64,000 bases of DNA from Roseibium aggregatum (GTDB lineage: Bacteria; Pseudomonadota; Alphaproteobacteria; Rhizobiales; Stappiaceae). Below the pieces are notes generated by a model. The model saw only the letters and a program-made list of their open reading frames with translations, was not told the DNA's origin and did no database searches. The DNA is taken from positions 87,979-151,978 of the forward strand of contig NZ_JABFCZ010000015.1 of the NCBI RefSeq assembly GCF_014692675.1, read 5' to 3'. This document shows positions 10,334-22,590 of the stretch, piece after piece (within the stretch, counting starts at the first letter, position 1; each line of letters opens with the position of its first letter). A program made the translations under genes and the position numbers.

Positions 10334-12715
10334 TCAGGTCTGGTGCTCCGGATTGTCTTCCTCGTCCGCCAACATGGCCTGGGCAGCAGCACCGGCAGCC
10401 GCTGCCTTGGCCGCCTCGCTGACAGCGGGCTGATCACCCGCCGCGTTTTCATTGTCCGAGGCCACATGAACGGTAACCTGGCGATGGGCGAACTTGATCC
10501 CGTTCTCCCTGAACAGATCCTGCAGCCCGGCATAGATGACCTTGCGCAGGATGAACTGCTTGCCCGGCTTCGTCATGAACTTCACCCGGGCGACCATTGC
10601 CGAATCTTCCATCGACATGATGCCTTGCGACTTCAGCGGCTGCAGGAACATCGGTCCGTATTCCTCGTCCTCCATGAGCTGCTGGCCGAACTTCTTGATG
10701 ATCTTGCGCATCTTCTCGACATCCGTGTCATAGGTGACCCGGAACGCCAGCTTCATCAACGCCCAGTCTCTTGAGAAGTTCTGCACATGCTGGATTTCGC
10801 CGAAGGGGATCGTCGTCAGTGCGCCCCGGTGATGGCGCAACTGCATGGAGCGGATGGAAATCTTCTCCACAACGCCCTTGGCGCTGCCGATATCGATGTA
10901 TTCCCCTTTCCGGAAGGCATCGTCGATCAGGTAGAACGCGCCGGAAAAAATATCCCGGATGAGCGTCTGCGCCCCGAAACCGACCGCGAGACCGACGACG
11001 CCGGCGCCGGCAAAGATCGGCGCGATATTCACGCCCAGATCCGACAGGACGATCATCGCCGAGATGACGACGATCGTGATCAGCAGGAAGTTGCGGAAAA
11101 TCGGCAGCAGGGTGGCGATCCGGCTTTCTCCCGCACCGCCGATCTCCGCTTCGCTGTCGTGTCCGGCGTCCGGGCTTTCCTTGGCGATCTGCAGATCGAT
11201 CGCCAGCGCAACCGCGCGATAGGCCATATAGCCCAGGAAGGTCACCAGCAGGACATCGATAAACCCGCCGAAAAAACTGCCTTCCGATGACAACGATACG
11301 CCCCAGCTGTTGGCCAGCAGATCGATACCGATAAATGCCGCCAGCAGCAGAGCGCCATGATCGAGCAATTCGCGGAAGGGCAGGCGCGCGGCTTCACGAT
11401 CCGTGGCCTCCGCAAAGGCCTGCGCCTCGACACTGTGCGGGTCGTCGGCGTCCCCCTCGCCCTCGGACTTTTCCATGCGCCGGATGTCTTCGGCGATTGC
11501 AGCCTGAACCTTGGCCGTATCCAGGCGCGGCAGCAGCAGCTTGTCGATCAGCAGAATGAGCAGGCCGTAGACGGCGGCGGCCGAGATCATCGACAGGATC
11601 GGCGCTCCGACGAGGCCGGATGCGGACGGAAGGTCCAGAAGCATCCGGATTGCCGTTGTGGCCCACGCAACGACAAAATAGGCGACCGCGATCAGGTGCC
11701 AGCTGCCCCCGAGCAGACGGCGCCACAAGGGGGCTTCTTCTCCCTGGCTGCCTCTGATCAGGTCTCCGATCACCCGCCGGTACGCAATGGCAATGCCGCT
11801 CAGGATCAAGGTGGACAGGAGCGACCCGGCAATCAGGGACAGGTTCTGCGCCCTGGCCGGCAGCCCGAGCAATCCCATCCAGAGGCTGAAGCCCAGGAAC
11901 AGACCGACAGCCGCCGCACCGATCACAAGGCTCAGATAAAGGCCCCACGCCTGTCCGTTGGACATCTTGAGCAGCCGGAGTCGCGGCGAATCCGGCGCCA
12001 GGATCGTACGGATGATGATGCGCACGAAAAGCACCAGGGCCATGACGCCCAGGAGCACGAGCGAGGTGCGGCCGGAGATTTCCACCCCGCGGTGCAACAG
12101 CAGAACGACGGCGCCTGCGACCAGAATGAAGGCCACGAGCCCGAACACCATCAGGATCGCACGAAGATAAAGGTAGGAAATCTTCTCCGCCCGGTGAACG
12201 ACCTCCTCGTCATAGAACCGGGCAAACTGCTTCCGGCCCCAGCGGTCCACCAGGTGAAGCGCGCCCAGTCCGAGCAGCCCGGCGATGATGGCATTCATGA
12301 GCGCCGTCCAGACCCATCCCGCACCTGCGGACGGATTGTGGGAATTGATGGCGGACACAAAGGCTGCGGGGAAGCCGGGGGCGGCCTCCAGGACGGAGTT
12401 GAAAACGGTTTGCGCCCGGGAAATCCGGTCAAGGTATCCTTCGACCATCGGCATCGTCCCGTTCGACGCCGCCCCGGCCTTCCCGCTATCGGATGCGGCA
12501 GGCGCCGCGGCTTCGGATGGTGCCTTGGCCGGCGCCTTTTCGCTCTCCTGGCTGAGGATCTGCTTAAGGACCGCAGCTTGCGCATTGGCCGGCGTTGTCA
12601 GGCTGACCTGCCCTAAGGACACGAACACACCCGCCGCAATGACAAGGATTGCTAAGGCAAATCCCAGAACCGCTCGCGGCTGCGACAAGGTCCGGAAATT
12701 GAAAAACTTATTCAT
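10334..12715 (-). CDS. MscS-family mechanosensitive ion channel, large multi-TM form
   Basis: A 793-residue protein. A signal or membrane anchor (AVLGFALAILVIAAG) and an Ala/Pro/Glu-rich periplasmic stretch precede about ten membrane helices. The MscS pore-lining and beta domain lies near residues 550-640: VVGLAVGFGAQTLIRDIFSG, the classic MscS block, then GEYIDIGSAKGVVEKI and LTTIPFGEIQHVQNFSRDW. The C-terminal tail is Ala-rich and acidic. It resembles the large YbdG/YjeP-like paralogues rather than small MscS and should release solutes on hypo-osmotic shock. ATG at 12715 is chosen because GGGAGG precedes it and the sequence before it is not conserved-looking. Confidence 0.9.
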   Translation of the reverse strand: MNKFFNFRTLSQPRAVLGFALAILVIAAGVFVSLGQVSLTTPANAQAAVLKQILSQESEKAPAKAPSEAAAPAASDSGKAGAASNGTMPMVEGYLDRISRAQTVFNSVLEAAPGFPAAFVSAINSHNPSAGAGWVWTALMNAIIAGLLGLGALHLVDRWGRKQFARFYDEEVVHRAEKISYLYLRAILMVFGLVAFILVAGAVVLLLHRGVEISGRTSLVLLGVMALVLFVRIIIRTILAPDSPRLRLLKMSNGQAWGLYLSLVIGAAAVGLFLGFSLWMGLLGLPARAQNLSLIAGSLLSTLILSGIAIAYRRVIGDLIRGSQGEEAPLWRRLLGGSWHLIAVAYFVVAWATTAIRMLLDLPSASGLVGAPILSMISAAAVYGLLILLIDKLLLPRLDTAKVQAAIAEDIRRMEKSEGEGDADDPHSVEAQAFAEATDREAARLPFRELLDHGALLLAAFIGIDLLANSWGVSLSSEGSFFGGFIDVLLVTFLGYMAYRAVALAIDLQIAKESPDAGHDSEAEIGGAGESRIATLLPIFRNFLLITIVVISAMIVLSDLGVNIAPIFAGAGVVGLAVGFGAQTLIRDIFSGAFYLIDDAFRKGEYIDIGSAKGVVEKISIRSMQLRHHRGALTTIPFGEIQHVQNFSRDWALMKLAFRVTYDTDVEKMRKIIKKFGQQLMEDEEYGPMFLQPLKSQGIMSMEDSAMVARVKFMTKPGKQFILRKVIYAGLQDLFRENGIKFAHRQVTVHVASDNENAAGDQPAVSEAAKAAAAGAAAQAMLADEEDNPEHQT

Positions 12716-12840
12716 TCGGCAGCCTCCCGCCCCATGGCCGAAATGCAAATTACCCCAAGTCAGCATAGCCGGTCCAATACCAACGAATGGTTTAACGTGC
12801 ATGACGGATGGAGCCCCCCTGCCCCGAAGAAGCGCGGCTC

Positions 12841-12874
12841 AAAAACAAAAACAGCCTGACCGGAGGGTCAGGCT
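12841..12874 (-). terminator. Intrinsic terminator of the second DUF2336 gene
   Basis: AGCCTGACC (12853-12861), loop GGAG, GGTCAGGCT (12866-12874), with A-rich DNA at 12841-12852. Read on the minus strand this is a 9-bp perfect stem followed by GTTTTTGTTTTTG, 31 bases beyond the stop at 12905. Confidence 0.9.
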
Positions 12875-12904
12875 GCCAGTTTGCGGGGATATACAATCGG
12901 CTGA

Positions 12905-13990
12905 TCAGTGCAGGACGGTATGGTTCCAGTGGGCCATCTTGCGCTTGGCATCGCCAACGGTCATGCGTTCGAACGTTTTCATCGCCCGGCTCCGGTCGTC
13001 CAGCGACAGGCGATGGCGCCAGGGGCCGATCGACAGCAGGGCTCCGACCGTGATCGCCGACAGGCCGCTCGCCTTGGCGGTGATCAGGAACGGCTCCGGA
13101 TCGGAACGCACCATCCAGTGGCTGACCTCTTCCACGCCGCAGCGGACCAGCCAGGCGAACGCGGCGACCGCTTCCGGGAACCGGTCCTCGGAAGCGAAGC
13201 GCCGGAGCGTCGCCTCGGAGACCATGCCGCGCTTGGCCAGCAGCAGAACCCGGCTGCGGGCGGTTTCGAAATCGTAGCGGCCGAGCCAGTACTGGTTGGA
13301 CATACGCTGCGCGGCAATCTCGGTTGCCTCGTCAAGGCGCTCGGCGGTCGTGGTCTGACCGCGGGCATTCAGGCGGCGGCGAACTTCCTCGCCGGCAACG
13401 GCGGCCAGCGACCGTATGTGCGATTCAGCCAGGTCTCCCCGCTCGCTCAGAGAGGACTGCAGCGTTGCGTCGGAAGCGGAATCGCCGATCAGGGTCATCA
13501 TCGCGGCATCGGAAAGAACCGCGCCTTCGTTGCTGGCGATCTTGCGCTTCACACGTAGGTCGCCGCGGCGAACCAGTACTTCGGTCACTTCTTCCGACAG
13601 GACATCGCGATGGGCGATCGCCAGGCGATGGCTGTTGCCGCTGGTGTCGGCGATCCGCACGAGGTCGGCGTCGCGCAGCACGGTGGATTTCTTGAGGAGC
13701 GGTTCCGCGACCTCGATCTGATCGTCGGCGAGCCTGCGGATCGTTTCCTCCGGCCCCCGGCGCAGACCCGCCATCTGTTCGGCGACAAACCTGCGCACTT
13801 CCGTCTCGACCATATCGACCAGCCGGATCAGGACTGAGTCATATATATCGACCTGTTCATCGGAACAGCGGTCGGAAGTCAGCGCGAACAAGGTGGCCAC
13901 ATGACGTGCCAGCTCCGCTCGGCGGGCGCTGCCAGCTTCACCGGAAAGCTCCGAAAAGTTCACCAGCTCGGTTTTCAACGCATCAGACAT
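12905..13990 (-). CDS. DUF2336 domain-containing protein (second copy)
   Basis: A 361-residue soluble helical protein, paralogue of the product of 1202-2329, with the same ordered blocks: IRRLADDQIEVAEPLL, RIADTSGNSHRLAIA, VLVRRGDLRVKRKIASN and SERGDLAESHI. It has no signal peptide, membrane segment or metal motif. Unlike the first copy it lacks the Lys/Glu-rich tail and ends in a basic stretch (DAKRKMAHWNHTVLH). Transcribed alone from a divergent 308-base promoter region shared with tsaA, and ended by a strong terminator. No function is known for the family. Confidence 0.8.
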   Translation of the reverse strand: MSDALKTELVNFSELSGEAGSARRAELARHVATLFALTSDRCSDEQVDIYDSVLIRLVDMVETEVRRFVAEQMAGLRRGPEETIRRLADDQIEVAEPLLKKSTVLRDADLVRIADTSGNSHRLAIAHRDVLSEEVTEVLVRRGDLRVKRKIASNEGAVLSDAAMMTLIGDSASDATLQSSLSERGDLAESHIRSLAAVAGEEVRRRLNARGQTTTAERLDEATEIAAQRMSNQYWLGRYDFETARSRVLLLAKRGMVSEATLRRFASEDRFPEAVAAFAWLVRCGVEEVSHWMVRSDPEPFLITAKASGLSAITVGALLSIGPWRHRLSLDDRSRAMKTFERMTVGDAKRKMAHWNHTVLH

Positions 13991-14298
13991 GGTTCGTTAC
14001 CCGATTGAAGACTAAATCTGACACGAAGATGAAGGGCAGCTTTAAAGAAGAAAAAAACGCAAAACCGGGAAATCGAAATGTTTTTTGTTAAAACTTGCGC
14101 GTAATTCGATATACATTGCCCATATCCTAGGCAAGCTATTGATATGAAATAATTTTCAGCGAAAATCACTATGTCCGGGAAGGCGAAAATCGGCCAAATA
14201 ATTCTTGCAAAAAGACGAATATTTTCTCTCGTGGACGGCTTGCTCTGCGTCCGGGAAACCGGAAAGATCAGGAAAAATTACCAGTTTGGAGACTGCCG
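13991..14298. other. Divergent promoter region, 308 bases, no gene seen
   Basis: Separates the leftward DUF2336 gene from rightward tsaA. AT-rich, with TAATTCGATATACATTGCC and TGATATGAAATAATTTTC near the middle that could supply promoters for both directions. The tsaA ribosome site (GGAGACTGCC) is at its right end. Short open frames within it lack ribosome sites. Confidence 0.5.
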
Positions 14299-14823
14299 AT
14301 GTCTGACGCCCCACGCCCTGGAGAAATCGCCCTTTCCCGGGATCCCGGCGGCCTGAAACCCGATGCCGGGCTTGTGTTCATCGGCCGGATCAAGACGCCC
14401 TGGACCGACCGCCATGCCTGCCCGCGCAGCGGCAGCGCCTCCACCGAGGTCTGCGAGATCACGCTGGACGCTGACTATGAACCGGGACTGCAGTCGATCG
14501 AAAGCTGCAGCCACCTGATCGTTCTTTACTGGATGCATGAGGCCCGGCGCGACCTGATCGTCCAGGCGCCCGCCTTCGACAGCACCACCCATGGCTGTTT
14601 TGCGCTCCGCACCCCGATCCGCCCCAATCCGGTTTCGCTCTCGGTGGTAGAACTGATCGGCCGCGAGGGACCGGTCCTGAAGGTCCGCGGCCTCGATTGC
14701 CTGAATGGCACACCGCTGATCGACATCAAGCCGTATTTCGCCAAAAACGATTCCGTGCCCGACGCCCGCGTCGGCTGGCACGAGCACCGCACCCATCCGG
14801 ACCGGCGCTCTCCAGACCTCTAA
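14299..14823 (+). CDS. tsaA: TsaA/TrmO family tRNA N6-methyltransferase
   Basis: A 174-residue single-domain protein of the TsaA/TrmO (YaeB) family, which methylates the N6-threonylcarbamoyl-adenosine at position 37 of certain threonine tRNAs using SAM. Supporting blocks: VFIGRIKTPW at the start, SCSHLIVLYWMHEARRD, HGCFALRTPIRPNPVSLSVV (the most conserved stretch) and LNGTPLIDIKPYF. GGAGACTGCCG precedes the ATG. Shorter than E. coli TrmO because the extra C-terminal domain is absent, as in many alphaproteobacteria. Converges on katG with a hairpin between. Confidence 0.9.
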   Translation: MSDAPRPGEIALSRDPGGLKPDAGLVFIGRIKTPWTDRHACPRSGSASTEVCEITLDADYEPGLQSIESCSHLIVLYWMHEARRDLIVQAPAFDSTTHGCFALRTPIRPNPVSLSVVELIGREGPVLKVRGLDCLNGTPLIDIKPYFAKNDSVPDARVGWHEHRTHPDRRSPDL

Positions 14824-14853
14824 AAAAGAAGGGGCGGATGATGGGTCCGCCCC
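14822..14853 (-). terminator. Intrinsic terminator for katG between convergent genes
   Basis: GGGGCGGA (14831-14838), 7-base loop, TCCGCCCC (14846-14853). On the minus strand the stem is followed by TTCTTTTTTAG, so it ends katG. On the plus strand there is no T run, though the same stem may still help end tsaA. Confidence 0.88.
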
Positions 14854-14904
14854 TCAAGTTGCACCAAACGTTTACCGGCTGCATGACCGGCAGATTGCCT
14901 TCAA

Positions 14905-17300
<2,396 letters not shown>

Positions 17301-18215
17301 ATGATATCTTTGAGACAATTACGTTATCTCGACGCCTTGGCCACGCACCTGCATTTTCGCAGGGCGGCGGACGCGGTTGCCGTGTCCCAACCGGCCCTTT
17401 CCATGCAGATCAAGGACCTGGAGGAAAACCTCGGTGTGAAGCTAGTCGAACGGCTGCCGACCTCGGTGCGCCTGACCCATGAGGGCGAGGAAGTGGTCAC
17501 GCGCGCGCGCAAGATCCTGACCGAGGTGGCCGACCTGACGGACTACGCCCGCCAGCGTGCCCAGCCGCTTGCCGGCGCCCTGCGCCTCGGCATCATTCCC
17601 TCGATCGCGCCCTATCTATTGCCGAAAATCCTGCCGGCGCTTGCACGCTCCCATCCGGAACTGAAGCTGACGATTCGCGAAACGCTCACCGAAACGCTCA
17701 CGGAAGAACTGCTCGCGGGCCAGCTCGACGCGATCGTCATCGCTTTGCCGGTCGAAAACGCCCTTCTCAGGGCGGAACCGCTGTTCATCGACCGGTTTCT
17801 TCTTGCCCGGGCCAAAGAGCCCGATTGCGACCTGCGCCGGCGGGTTTCGCCTGAGGAGATCAGACCGGACAGCCTGCTGCTCCTGGAAGAAGGTCATTGC
17901 CTGCGCGACCAGGCGCTCAACTATTGCCAGAACCTTCCCGTACCGGACAAGGCGCCGTCACTGGGCGCGACCAGCCTTGCAACCGTGATGCAGATGGTCG
18001 CCGCCGGCTACGGCGTCACCCTGCTGCCGGAAATCTGCGCCGATGTGGAAGTGCGCGACGACCGGGTCGATCTGCTGCGCTTCCAGGAGCCCCAGCCGGC
18101 CAGAACCGTCGGCCTCGTCTGGCGCAAGTCCTCTCCCCGGATCCGGGATTTCGAGAGCCTTCTGGAGACCCTGAAGGCAACGGTGAGCGAAGCCGGCTGC
18201 CGGATGGCGGGGTGA
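17301..18215 (+). CDS. oxyR: LysR-family hydrogen-peroxide sensor OxyR
   Basis: A 304-residue LysR regulator. The N-terminal helix-turn-helix is seen at residues 4-60 (HFRRAADAVAVSQPALSMQI). The effector domain carries the two redox Cys, C200 and C209, in EEGHCLRDQALNYC, with the same eight-residue gap as C199 and C208 of E. coli OxyR, which form the activating disulfide. ATG at 17301 gives the family-typical start MISLRQLRYL. Divergent from katG, its usual target. Anything further upstream in frame starts at an ATT codon and is rejected. Confidence 0.95.
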   Translation: MISLRQLRYLDALATHLHFRRAADAVAVSQPALSMQIKDLEENLGVKLVERLPTSVRLTHEGEEVVTRARKILTEVADLTDYARQRAQPLAGALRLGIIPSIAPYLLPKILPALARSHPELKLTIRETLTETLTEELLAGQLDAIVIALPVENALLRAEPLFIDRFLLARAKEPDCDLRRRVSPEEIRPDSLLLLEEGHCLRDQALNYCQNLPVPDKAPSLGATSLATVMQMVAAGYGVTLLPEICADVEVRDDRVDLLRFQEPQPARTVGLVWRKSSPRIRDFESLLETLKATVSEAGCRMAG

Positions 18216-18240
18216 GGGAAAACGGCTTGGTCCGATAGCG

Positions 18241-19497
18241 CTACTGAGGCGGCTCCGGCTCAAGATCCCCGCCACTGCTCGGCGGGATGGCTTCCCTCTC
18301 GGCGATGGAGACTTCGAAACCGCGCAGGCGCTTGTAGATCGAAAGCAGTTCGATGATCGTGGTCCAGGAATTGACCAGATACTGGAAAGAGGACGACACC
18401 TGTCCGAAAGCCGTCAGGATCTGCTGGACGATACCATAGGTAATGGTGCCGGTTACCATCGTCGGGATCAGGAGGAAATAGGCGAATATGTTGTCCGCCT
18501 GCAGGTAGATGGCGCGCGCCAGATTGAAATAGACATAGTGGAAATAAAGCCGGAAGTAGTTGCGGCGGACATTCCCGAACAGCTCTTCCAGTGTGATCGG
18601 CGCCGCGCGATCCTCATGATCTTCGCCGTAGACCAGTTCCTTGCGGTATGCAGCCTCGACGCGCTGATTGTGAAACTCAAGGCCCGGTAATTTTACGCCG
18701 ACCACCGCCAGAAGCACAGTGCCGAAAAGGGACCAGACAATAGCCATTGTGAACAGCGGAGCGGGAATCGCGCCGACAATCGGCAGCTCGGTCACATAGC
18801 CGGACAAGCTGAACAGGACCGGGAGGAAGGCGATCAGCGTCATGACGGCATCGATCATGGAGACGCCCAGCCCTTCCATAATCGACGCGAACCGCATCGT
18901 GTCTTCCTGGATACGCTGCGAGGCCCCTTCGATATGGCGCACATTTGCCCATTTGGCGACATAATATTCGTTCATCGCGGTCCGCCAGCGGAACACGTAG
19001 TGACTTACGAAAAACCGGGTCAGGATAAAGAGGGTCACATTGATGGAGACAATCTCGCCGAAACTGATCATCAGCGCGTAAAAGTCGCCCGCGGTCACGC
19101 CTTTATCGCCCTGCAGGGCGTTCTGCAGCGTATCCCCGAAAGGACGGCGCCAGTTGTTGATGGCAACCGAAACCTGAACGGAGAAATAGGTCGTGAAGAT
19201 GATCAGCGACGAGCCCCATATGGACCAGAGCTGCCACCGATGGTTTCGCGAAAAAAACCACCAGAAGCTGCCGAACAGGAGCGTGCAAATTCCGTAATAG
19301 ACGTAGAACCAGAGAAACTCCGGTGTCACGAAAAAACTCAGGCCGACAGGCGGCGGCGTGCCTTCCGGCGTCACTCCGAAGCCGAGCGGCCCGCTGAGCG
19401 TATCGGCATATCCGTACCAGACGAGAATGGCGGCGAGCGACCAAAGGATCGCGGAACCAAAAAACAGTTTGGGCTTGGGGAAGAAGGATTGAAGCAC
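18241..19497 (-). CDS. bacA: SbmA/BacA-family peptide transporter
   Basis: A 418-residue inner-membrane protein of the SbmA/BacA family, which imports peptides such as bleomycin, microcins and host antimicrobial peptides using the proton gradient, and in rhizobia and Brucella is required for chronic host infection. It has eight or so membrane helices. Family blocks: [49 protein letters not shown] (an EAA-like helix) and [15 protein letters not shown]. It has no ATPase domain, consistent with SbmA rather than an ABC exporter. It starts with GTG, preceded by AGGATACTTCT. The tail is Pro/Glu-rich. Confidence 0.93.
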   Translation of the reverse strand: MLQSFFPKPKLFFGSAILWSLAAILVWYGYADTLSGPLGFGVTPEGTPPPVGLSFFVTPEFLWFYVYYGICTLLFGSFWWFFSRNHRWQLWSIWGSSLIIFTTYFSVQVSVAINNWRRPFGDTLQNALQGDKGVTAGDFYALMISFGEIVSINVTLFILTRFFVSHYVFRWRTAMNEYYVAKWANVRHIEGASQRIQEDTMRFASIMEGLGVSMIDAVMTLIAFLPVLFSLSGYVTELPIVGAIPAPLFTMAIVWSLFGTVLLAVVGVKLPGLEFHNQRVEAAYRKELVYGEDHEDRAAPITLEELFGNVRRNYFRLYFHYVYFNLARAIYLQADNIFAYFLLIPTMVTGTITYGIVQQILTAFGQVSSSFQYLVNSWTTIIELLSIYKRLRGFEVSIAEREAIPPSSGGDLEPEPPQ

Positions 19498-19706
19498 AGA
19501 AGTATCCTGTCTCAGGAGCCGAATGAATCACAGCAGCACATTCGTAATGGCGCCAGATTGCGGCAAGATCCGACCGTTTAAAATTAATATTTGGAAAGAA
19601 ACCACAGGCGAAATCTAAGGCTTGCGGCAAATATCCATGGCGGAACCGGCAATCTCCTTGCCAAAGCCGTCTCATGGAAAATGGAGGGCCGAAACAGAGG
19701 CTGGCG

Positions 19707-20342
19707 TCAGACCATTCTGGCGGCGATCTCGGCGCGCACGTCGTTGGCGATCTTCAGACCGAAGAACACCATGAAGCCGCCCGCAACCCTGTCGAGCGAA
19801 GACCCGAGCCGGGCATACCAGGTCCGGATCAGGTTGGTGGACAGAAGCAGAGCTACACCGCCGTACCAGAGCGCCGACTGGACCGTCATCAGCGCCAAAA
19901 CCGCTGCGTAAAACCAGACCGGTGCGCCGGCGGGCAGGACCAGGGCAAAGACGCTGGTCCAGAACACCGCCGATTTCGGATTGCTGAGGGTCGTCAGGAA
20001 GCCGGCCTTGAACGGCGAGCGGTAGACCTGCCGGGGAACTGTGTTCGACCGGCTGCCGCCCGACATCAGCATGCGGATCCCGGCATAGACGAGATAGGCC
20101 GCACCGGCGAGACGCAGAATACGGAAGGCGTCGCCCGCCTGCGCCAGAATGGCCCCGGCGCCGAGCAGGCTCAGAAGCACCCAGAGAAAGGTCGCCGACG
20201 ATACGCCTGCCACCGCCACCAGCCCGGCCCGCCTGGAAACGGTCGCCGAACAATAGCTCACCACCACCGTATTCGGTCCGGGGATCATGGCCATCAGGAT
20301 GTGGATCACCGAAAGCTGCAGGAGCGTGGAAAGAAGGATCAT
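19707..20342 (-). CDS. LysE/RhtB family exporter
   Basis: A 211-residue membrane protein with about six hydrophobic helices. The LysE signature IPGPNTVVVSYC is in the first helix and TLSNPKSAVFWTSVFAL in the middle, so it is a typical amino-acid or metabolite exporter. ATG at 20342 is chosen from GGAGGGG on the opposite strand reading CCCCTCC upstream of it and from protein alignment to the family start. Its ATG overlaps the stop of the upstream phosphoesterase gene by four bases (ATGA), so the two are translationally coupled. Clearly diverged from the LysE at 568-1194. Confidence 0.88.
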   Translation of the reverse strand: MILLSTLLQLSVIHILMAMIPGPNTVVVSYCSATVSRRAGLVAVAGVSSATFLWVLLSLLGAGAILAQAGDAFRILRLAGAAYLVYAGIRMLMSGGSRSNTVPRQVYRSPFKAGFLTTLSNPKSAVFWTSVFALVLPAGAPVWFYAAVLALMTVQSALWYGGVALLLSTNLIRTWYARLGSSLDRVAGGFMVFFGLKIANDVRAEIAARMV

Positions 20343-21910
20343 TGGAGGGGTTTTCCGTCGCAAGCAACACGCGCATTCGGAAAAGCCGGAGGCGTGCCGA
20401 TCCATTTCGGCGTCACCGTCCATCCGATATCCCCGGCCGCCTTCCGATCGCGTCGAATGGCAATATATCCGTTCTGGCTGGACGTGCGCAGTGCGGCCGC
20501 CTCGCCGGACCCGAAGCCGAAAGGGTCGCCCGAATCCGGCAACTTGTCGGGGAATGTCTGCGTACAACTGATCGATGGATTGGCATTCGGGCCGTAGGCA
20601 TAGCCGGGCAAGCCGTTCGGATCGATCCTGGTTCCACCATGCCCGGCAATCACGATTTGCGGCAGGCTTTCCGCCGCGGCCTGATCTTTCCATGTGATCC
20701 GCTGGTAGAGGTGCTGGTGGCCGGAGAAAACAAGCCTCGGGCGGCAGGCGTAGGGCGCGTCGCAATCCATGGCATCGGCCGCATCGGCCTTGATGCCCGC
20801 ATTGCCGTAGTCGGGATCTGGTTTGTAGTAAATCATCTTCACCGGCGGATAATGCGACAGCCAGAGCGCATGTCCCTCATGCGCCTCTGTCAGGGCGGCG
20901 GCCTGCAGGAATCCGTTCCGGGCGTCTGCCGGCTGGTTTGAATCGATCACCACGACCCGCCAGGGATCGGCCTTGGAATCGAGGTCCACGGCCCAGCTCG
21001 GCACCACCCAGTCGTGGCCCGACGGATCGGGGTCATAGCAGGGCCGAAGCAGCGATCCGTTGGCGCCTTCCAGCGAGGTGCCGGAAAACAGCACGTGCCA
21101 GCCTTCGCCGAACCAGCGATGCGGCTCGCAGCGCTCATGGTTCCCGCGCCCCAGAATCCAGGGCGCCTTCATCAGGAGCGGCTGGGCAGGAATGAGGAAC
21201 TCCTGCAGCCAGTATTCGAACCGGTCCCGGCCATCGTCCTGGTCCCAATAGCCGCCGTCGTCCTCGAAAAAATAATGGTAGTCGCCGACATGGAGGACAA
21301 AGGCAGGGTCATCGCTGACCGCATCCGCAATGACTTCCGGAAAGTGCCAGTCGGTCTTGCAGTCCTGATAGAACCGCTTTGCAGGATTGCCGTATTTTCC
21401 CCGGCAGCCGGTATCGCCCATGACAACACCGGAAAGCGGTGTTTTCCCGGTCAGCGCCGCGGGACCGGGCAGGGTCGCCTCCTTGCCGGACGGGTAAACG
21501 GTGAGCATCCCTGCGGCGGTGTTTTCAATCCGCGCCTCATCCCAGGTTTCCGGCAGGTCTGCGGTGCAGATCGTCACCGTAAAGCCCTCGCCGTTTGCCG
21601 GATTGAAGCCCTGCAGATGCCCGCGCAGTCCGGCCGCCACCGTTTGTCCAGCCGGGCCTGCGGCGACATAGCCGTCGCAATCGGCAAGGTCGCCCATGAC
21701 GACGAACCGGGCCTGGATGGCCCGCGCCGCCTGCTTTCCGTAACCTGAATCGTTGACGAACTGGGTCCAGGCCGCAAGCAGCGGCGTCTTCGGACCGGAG
21801 GCTTTCGGAAGCGGGGGGATATTGGCGGGCGGGACCTGGGCCAGGGCGGACGATGCGGGCAAAACGGCAAGCGCGAACGTAAAGAGCGCAACAGGTATCA
21901 AACCACGCAT
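20339..21910 (-). CDS. Secreted metallophosphoesterase
   Basis: A 523-residue exported protein with an N-terminal signal peptide (RGLIPVALFTFALAVLPASSALA). All calcineurin-like metal motifs are seen in order: GDTGC, HVGDYHYFF, GRGNHE, LSHYPP and SGHQHLYQR, so a two-metal phosphatase or phosphodiesterase acting in the periplasm is expected. An N-terminal region of about 150 residues before the first motif (VMGDLADCDGYVAAG) looks like a small accessory domain. Eight or more Cys suggest disulfides. ATG at 21910 is chosen over a TTG ten codons upstream. It overlaps the LysE gene by four bases; substrate unknown. Confidence 0.85.
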   Translation of the reverse strand: MRGLIPVALFTFALAVLPASSALAQVPPANIPPLPKASGPKTPLLAAWTQFVNDSGYGKQAARAIQARFVVMGDLADCDGYVAAGPAGQTVAAGLRGHLQGFNPANGEGFTVTICTADLPETWDEARIENTAAGMLTVYPSGKEATLPGPAALTGKTPLSGVVMGDTGCRGKYGNPAKRFYQDCKTDWHFPEVIADAVSDDPAFVLHVGDYHYFFEDDGGYWDQDDGRDRFEYWLQEFLIPAQPLLMKAPWILGRGNHERCEPHRWFGEGWHVLFSGTSLEGANGSLLRPCYDPDPSGHDWVVPSWAVDLDSKADPWRVVVIDSNQPADARNGFLQAAALTEAHEGHALWLSHYPPVKMIYYKPDPDYGNAGIKADAADAMDCDAPYACRPRLVFSGHQHLYQRITWKDQAAAESLPQIVIAGHGGTRIDPNGLPGYAYGPNANPSISCTQTFPDKLPDSGDPFGFGSGEAAALRTSSQNGYIAIRRDRKAAGDIGWTVTPKWIGTPPAFPNARVACDGKPLQ

Positions 21911-22130
21911 GAGTATTCGTCCAGTTCTGGCAAGCGGCAAAACATTTCATGCCGGAGGAATACCGCGACACATGGGAACCGCCGGATCAACTCCGGCACA
22001 ATAGCACGCTTCCGGTACATGAGAAGAAAACACGACTTATACGCGTATTGCCCCGGCAATCCTCCCCCGCAGCGCCTGTCATCTGGCACCGGCCGGAGAC
22101 GCACGCTGATGCGGGCGCCTCCGGCGCGGC

Positions 22131-22580
22131 TCATGCCGCACGGGCGTTTCCTTTGCCGAGCTGCGACATCAGCAGCGGTTCGTTGATGGTGAGCCAGGTC
22201 TCGGCGATCTGTCCGTCCTCCATCCGATAAAGCGCGACGCCATCGACGGTCACGCGCGCGTTGTCGGGCGCAATGCCCTGGAACTCCTCGCTGTGGGTCA
22301 CCCAGATCTGCCAGTGAGCGGACACGAAGTCTTCGGTCGCCAGCGTCTTGTGGGTCGTAAATTCCATGTCGGTGAACGCCTGCCTGAAGAAGCGGAAAAA
22401 GGCCTTGTATTTCTCCCGCCCCTCGAATTCGCCCCCCGGAAATCCGGGAAATCCGTGACAAACGATGTGGGGTACGACGGTGTCATCGATGACAGCAACA
22501 TCCTCGATATCCGGGGAATGGGTGCCTGCCAGAAAGCGCTGGACGGTGGTTTCGTTCCGTTCAATCTTGTTCGTGGACAT
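22131..22580 (-). CDS. SnoaL-like / NTF2-fold ester-cyclase family protein
   Basis: A 149-residue protein with the NTF2-like fold of SnoaL-type polyketide cyclases, seen in many small bacterial proteins of unknown substrate. Visible blocks: a start helix (NETTVQRFLAGTH), HGFPGFPGGEFEGREKYKAFF, TDMEFTTHKTLATEDFVSAHW and VDGVALYRMEDGQIAETWL. AAGGA lies upstream of ATG at 22580. It follows the DUF1127 gene by 10 bases and the MBL hydrolase gene, forming a three-gene operon divergent from a TetR regulator. Role inferred only at fold level. Confidence 0.8.
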   Translation of the reverse strand: MSTNKIERNETTVQRFLAGTHSPDIEDVAVIDDTVVPHIVCHGFPGFPGGEFEGREKYKAFFRFFRQAFTDMEFTTHKTLATEDFVSAHWQIWVTHSEEFQGIAPDNARVTVDGVALYRMEDGQIAETWLTINEPLLMSQLGKGNARAA

Positions 22581-22590
22581 TGTTTTTCCT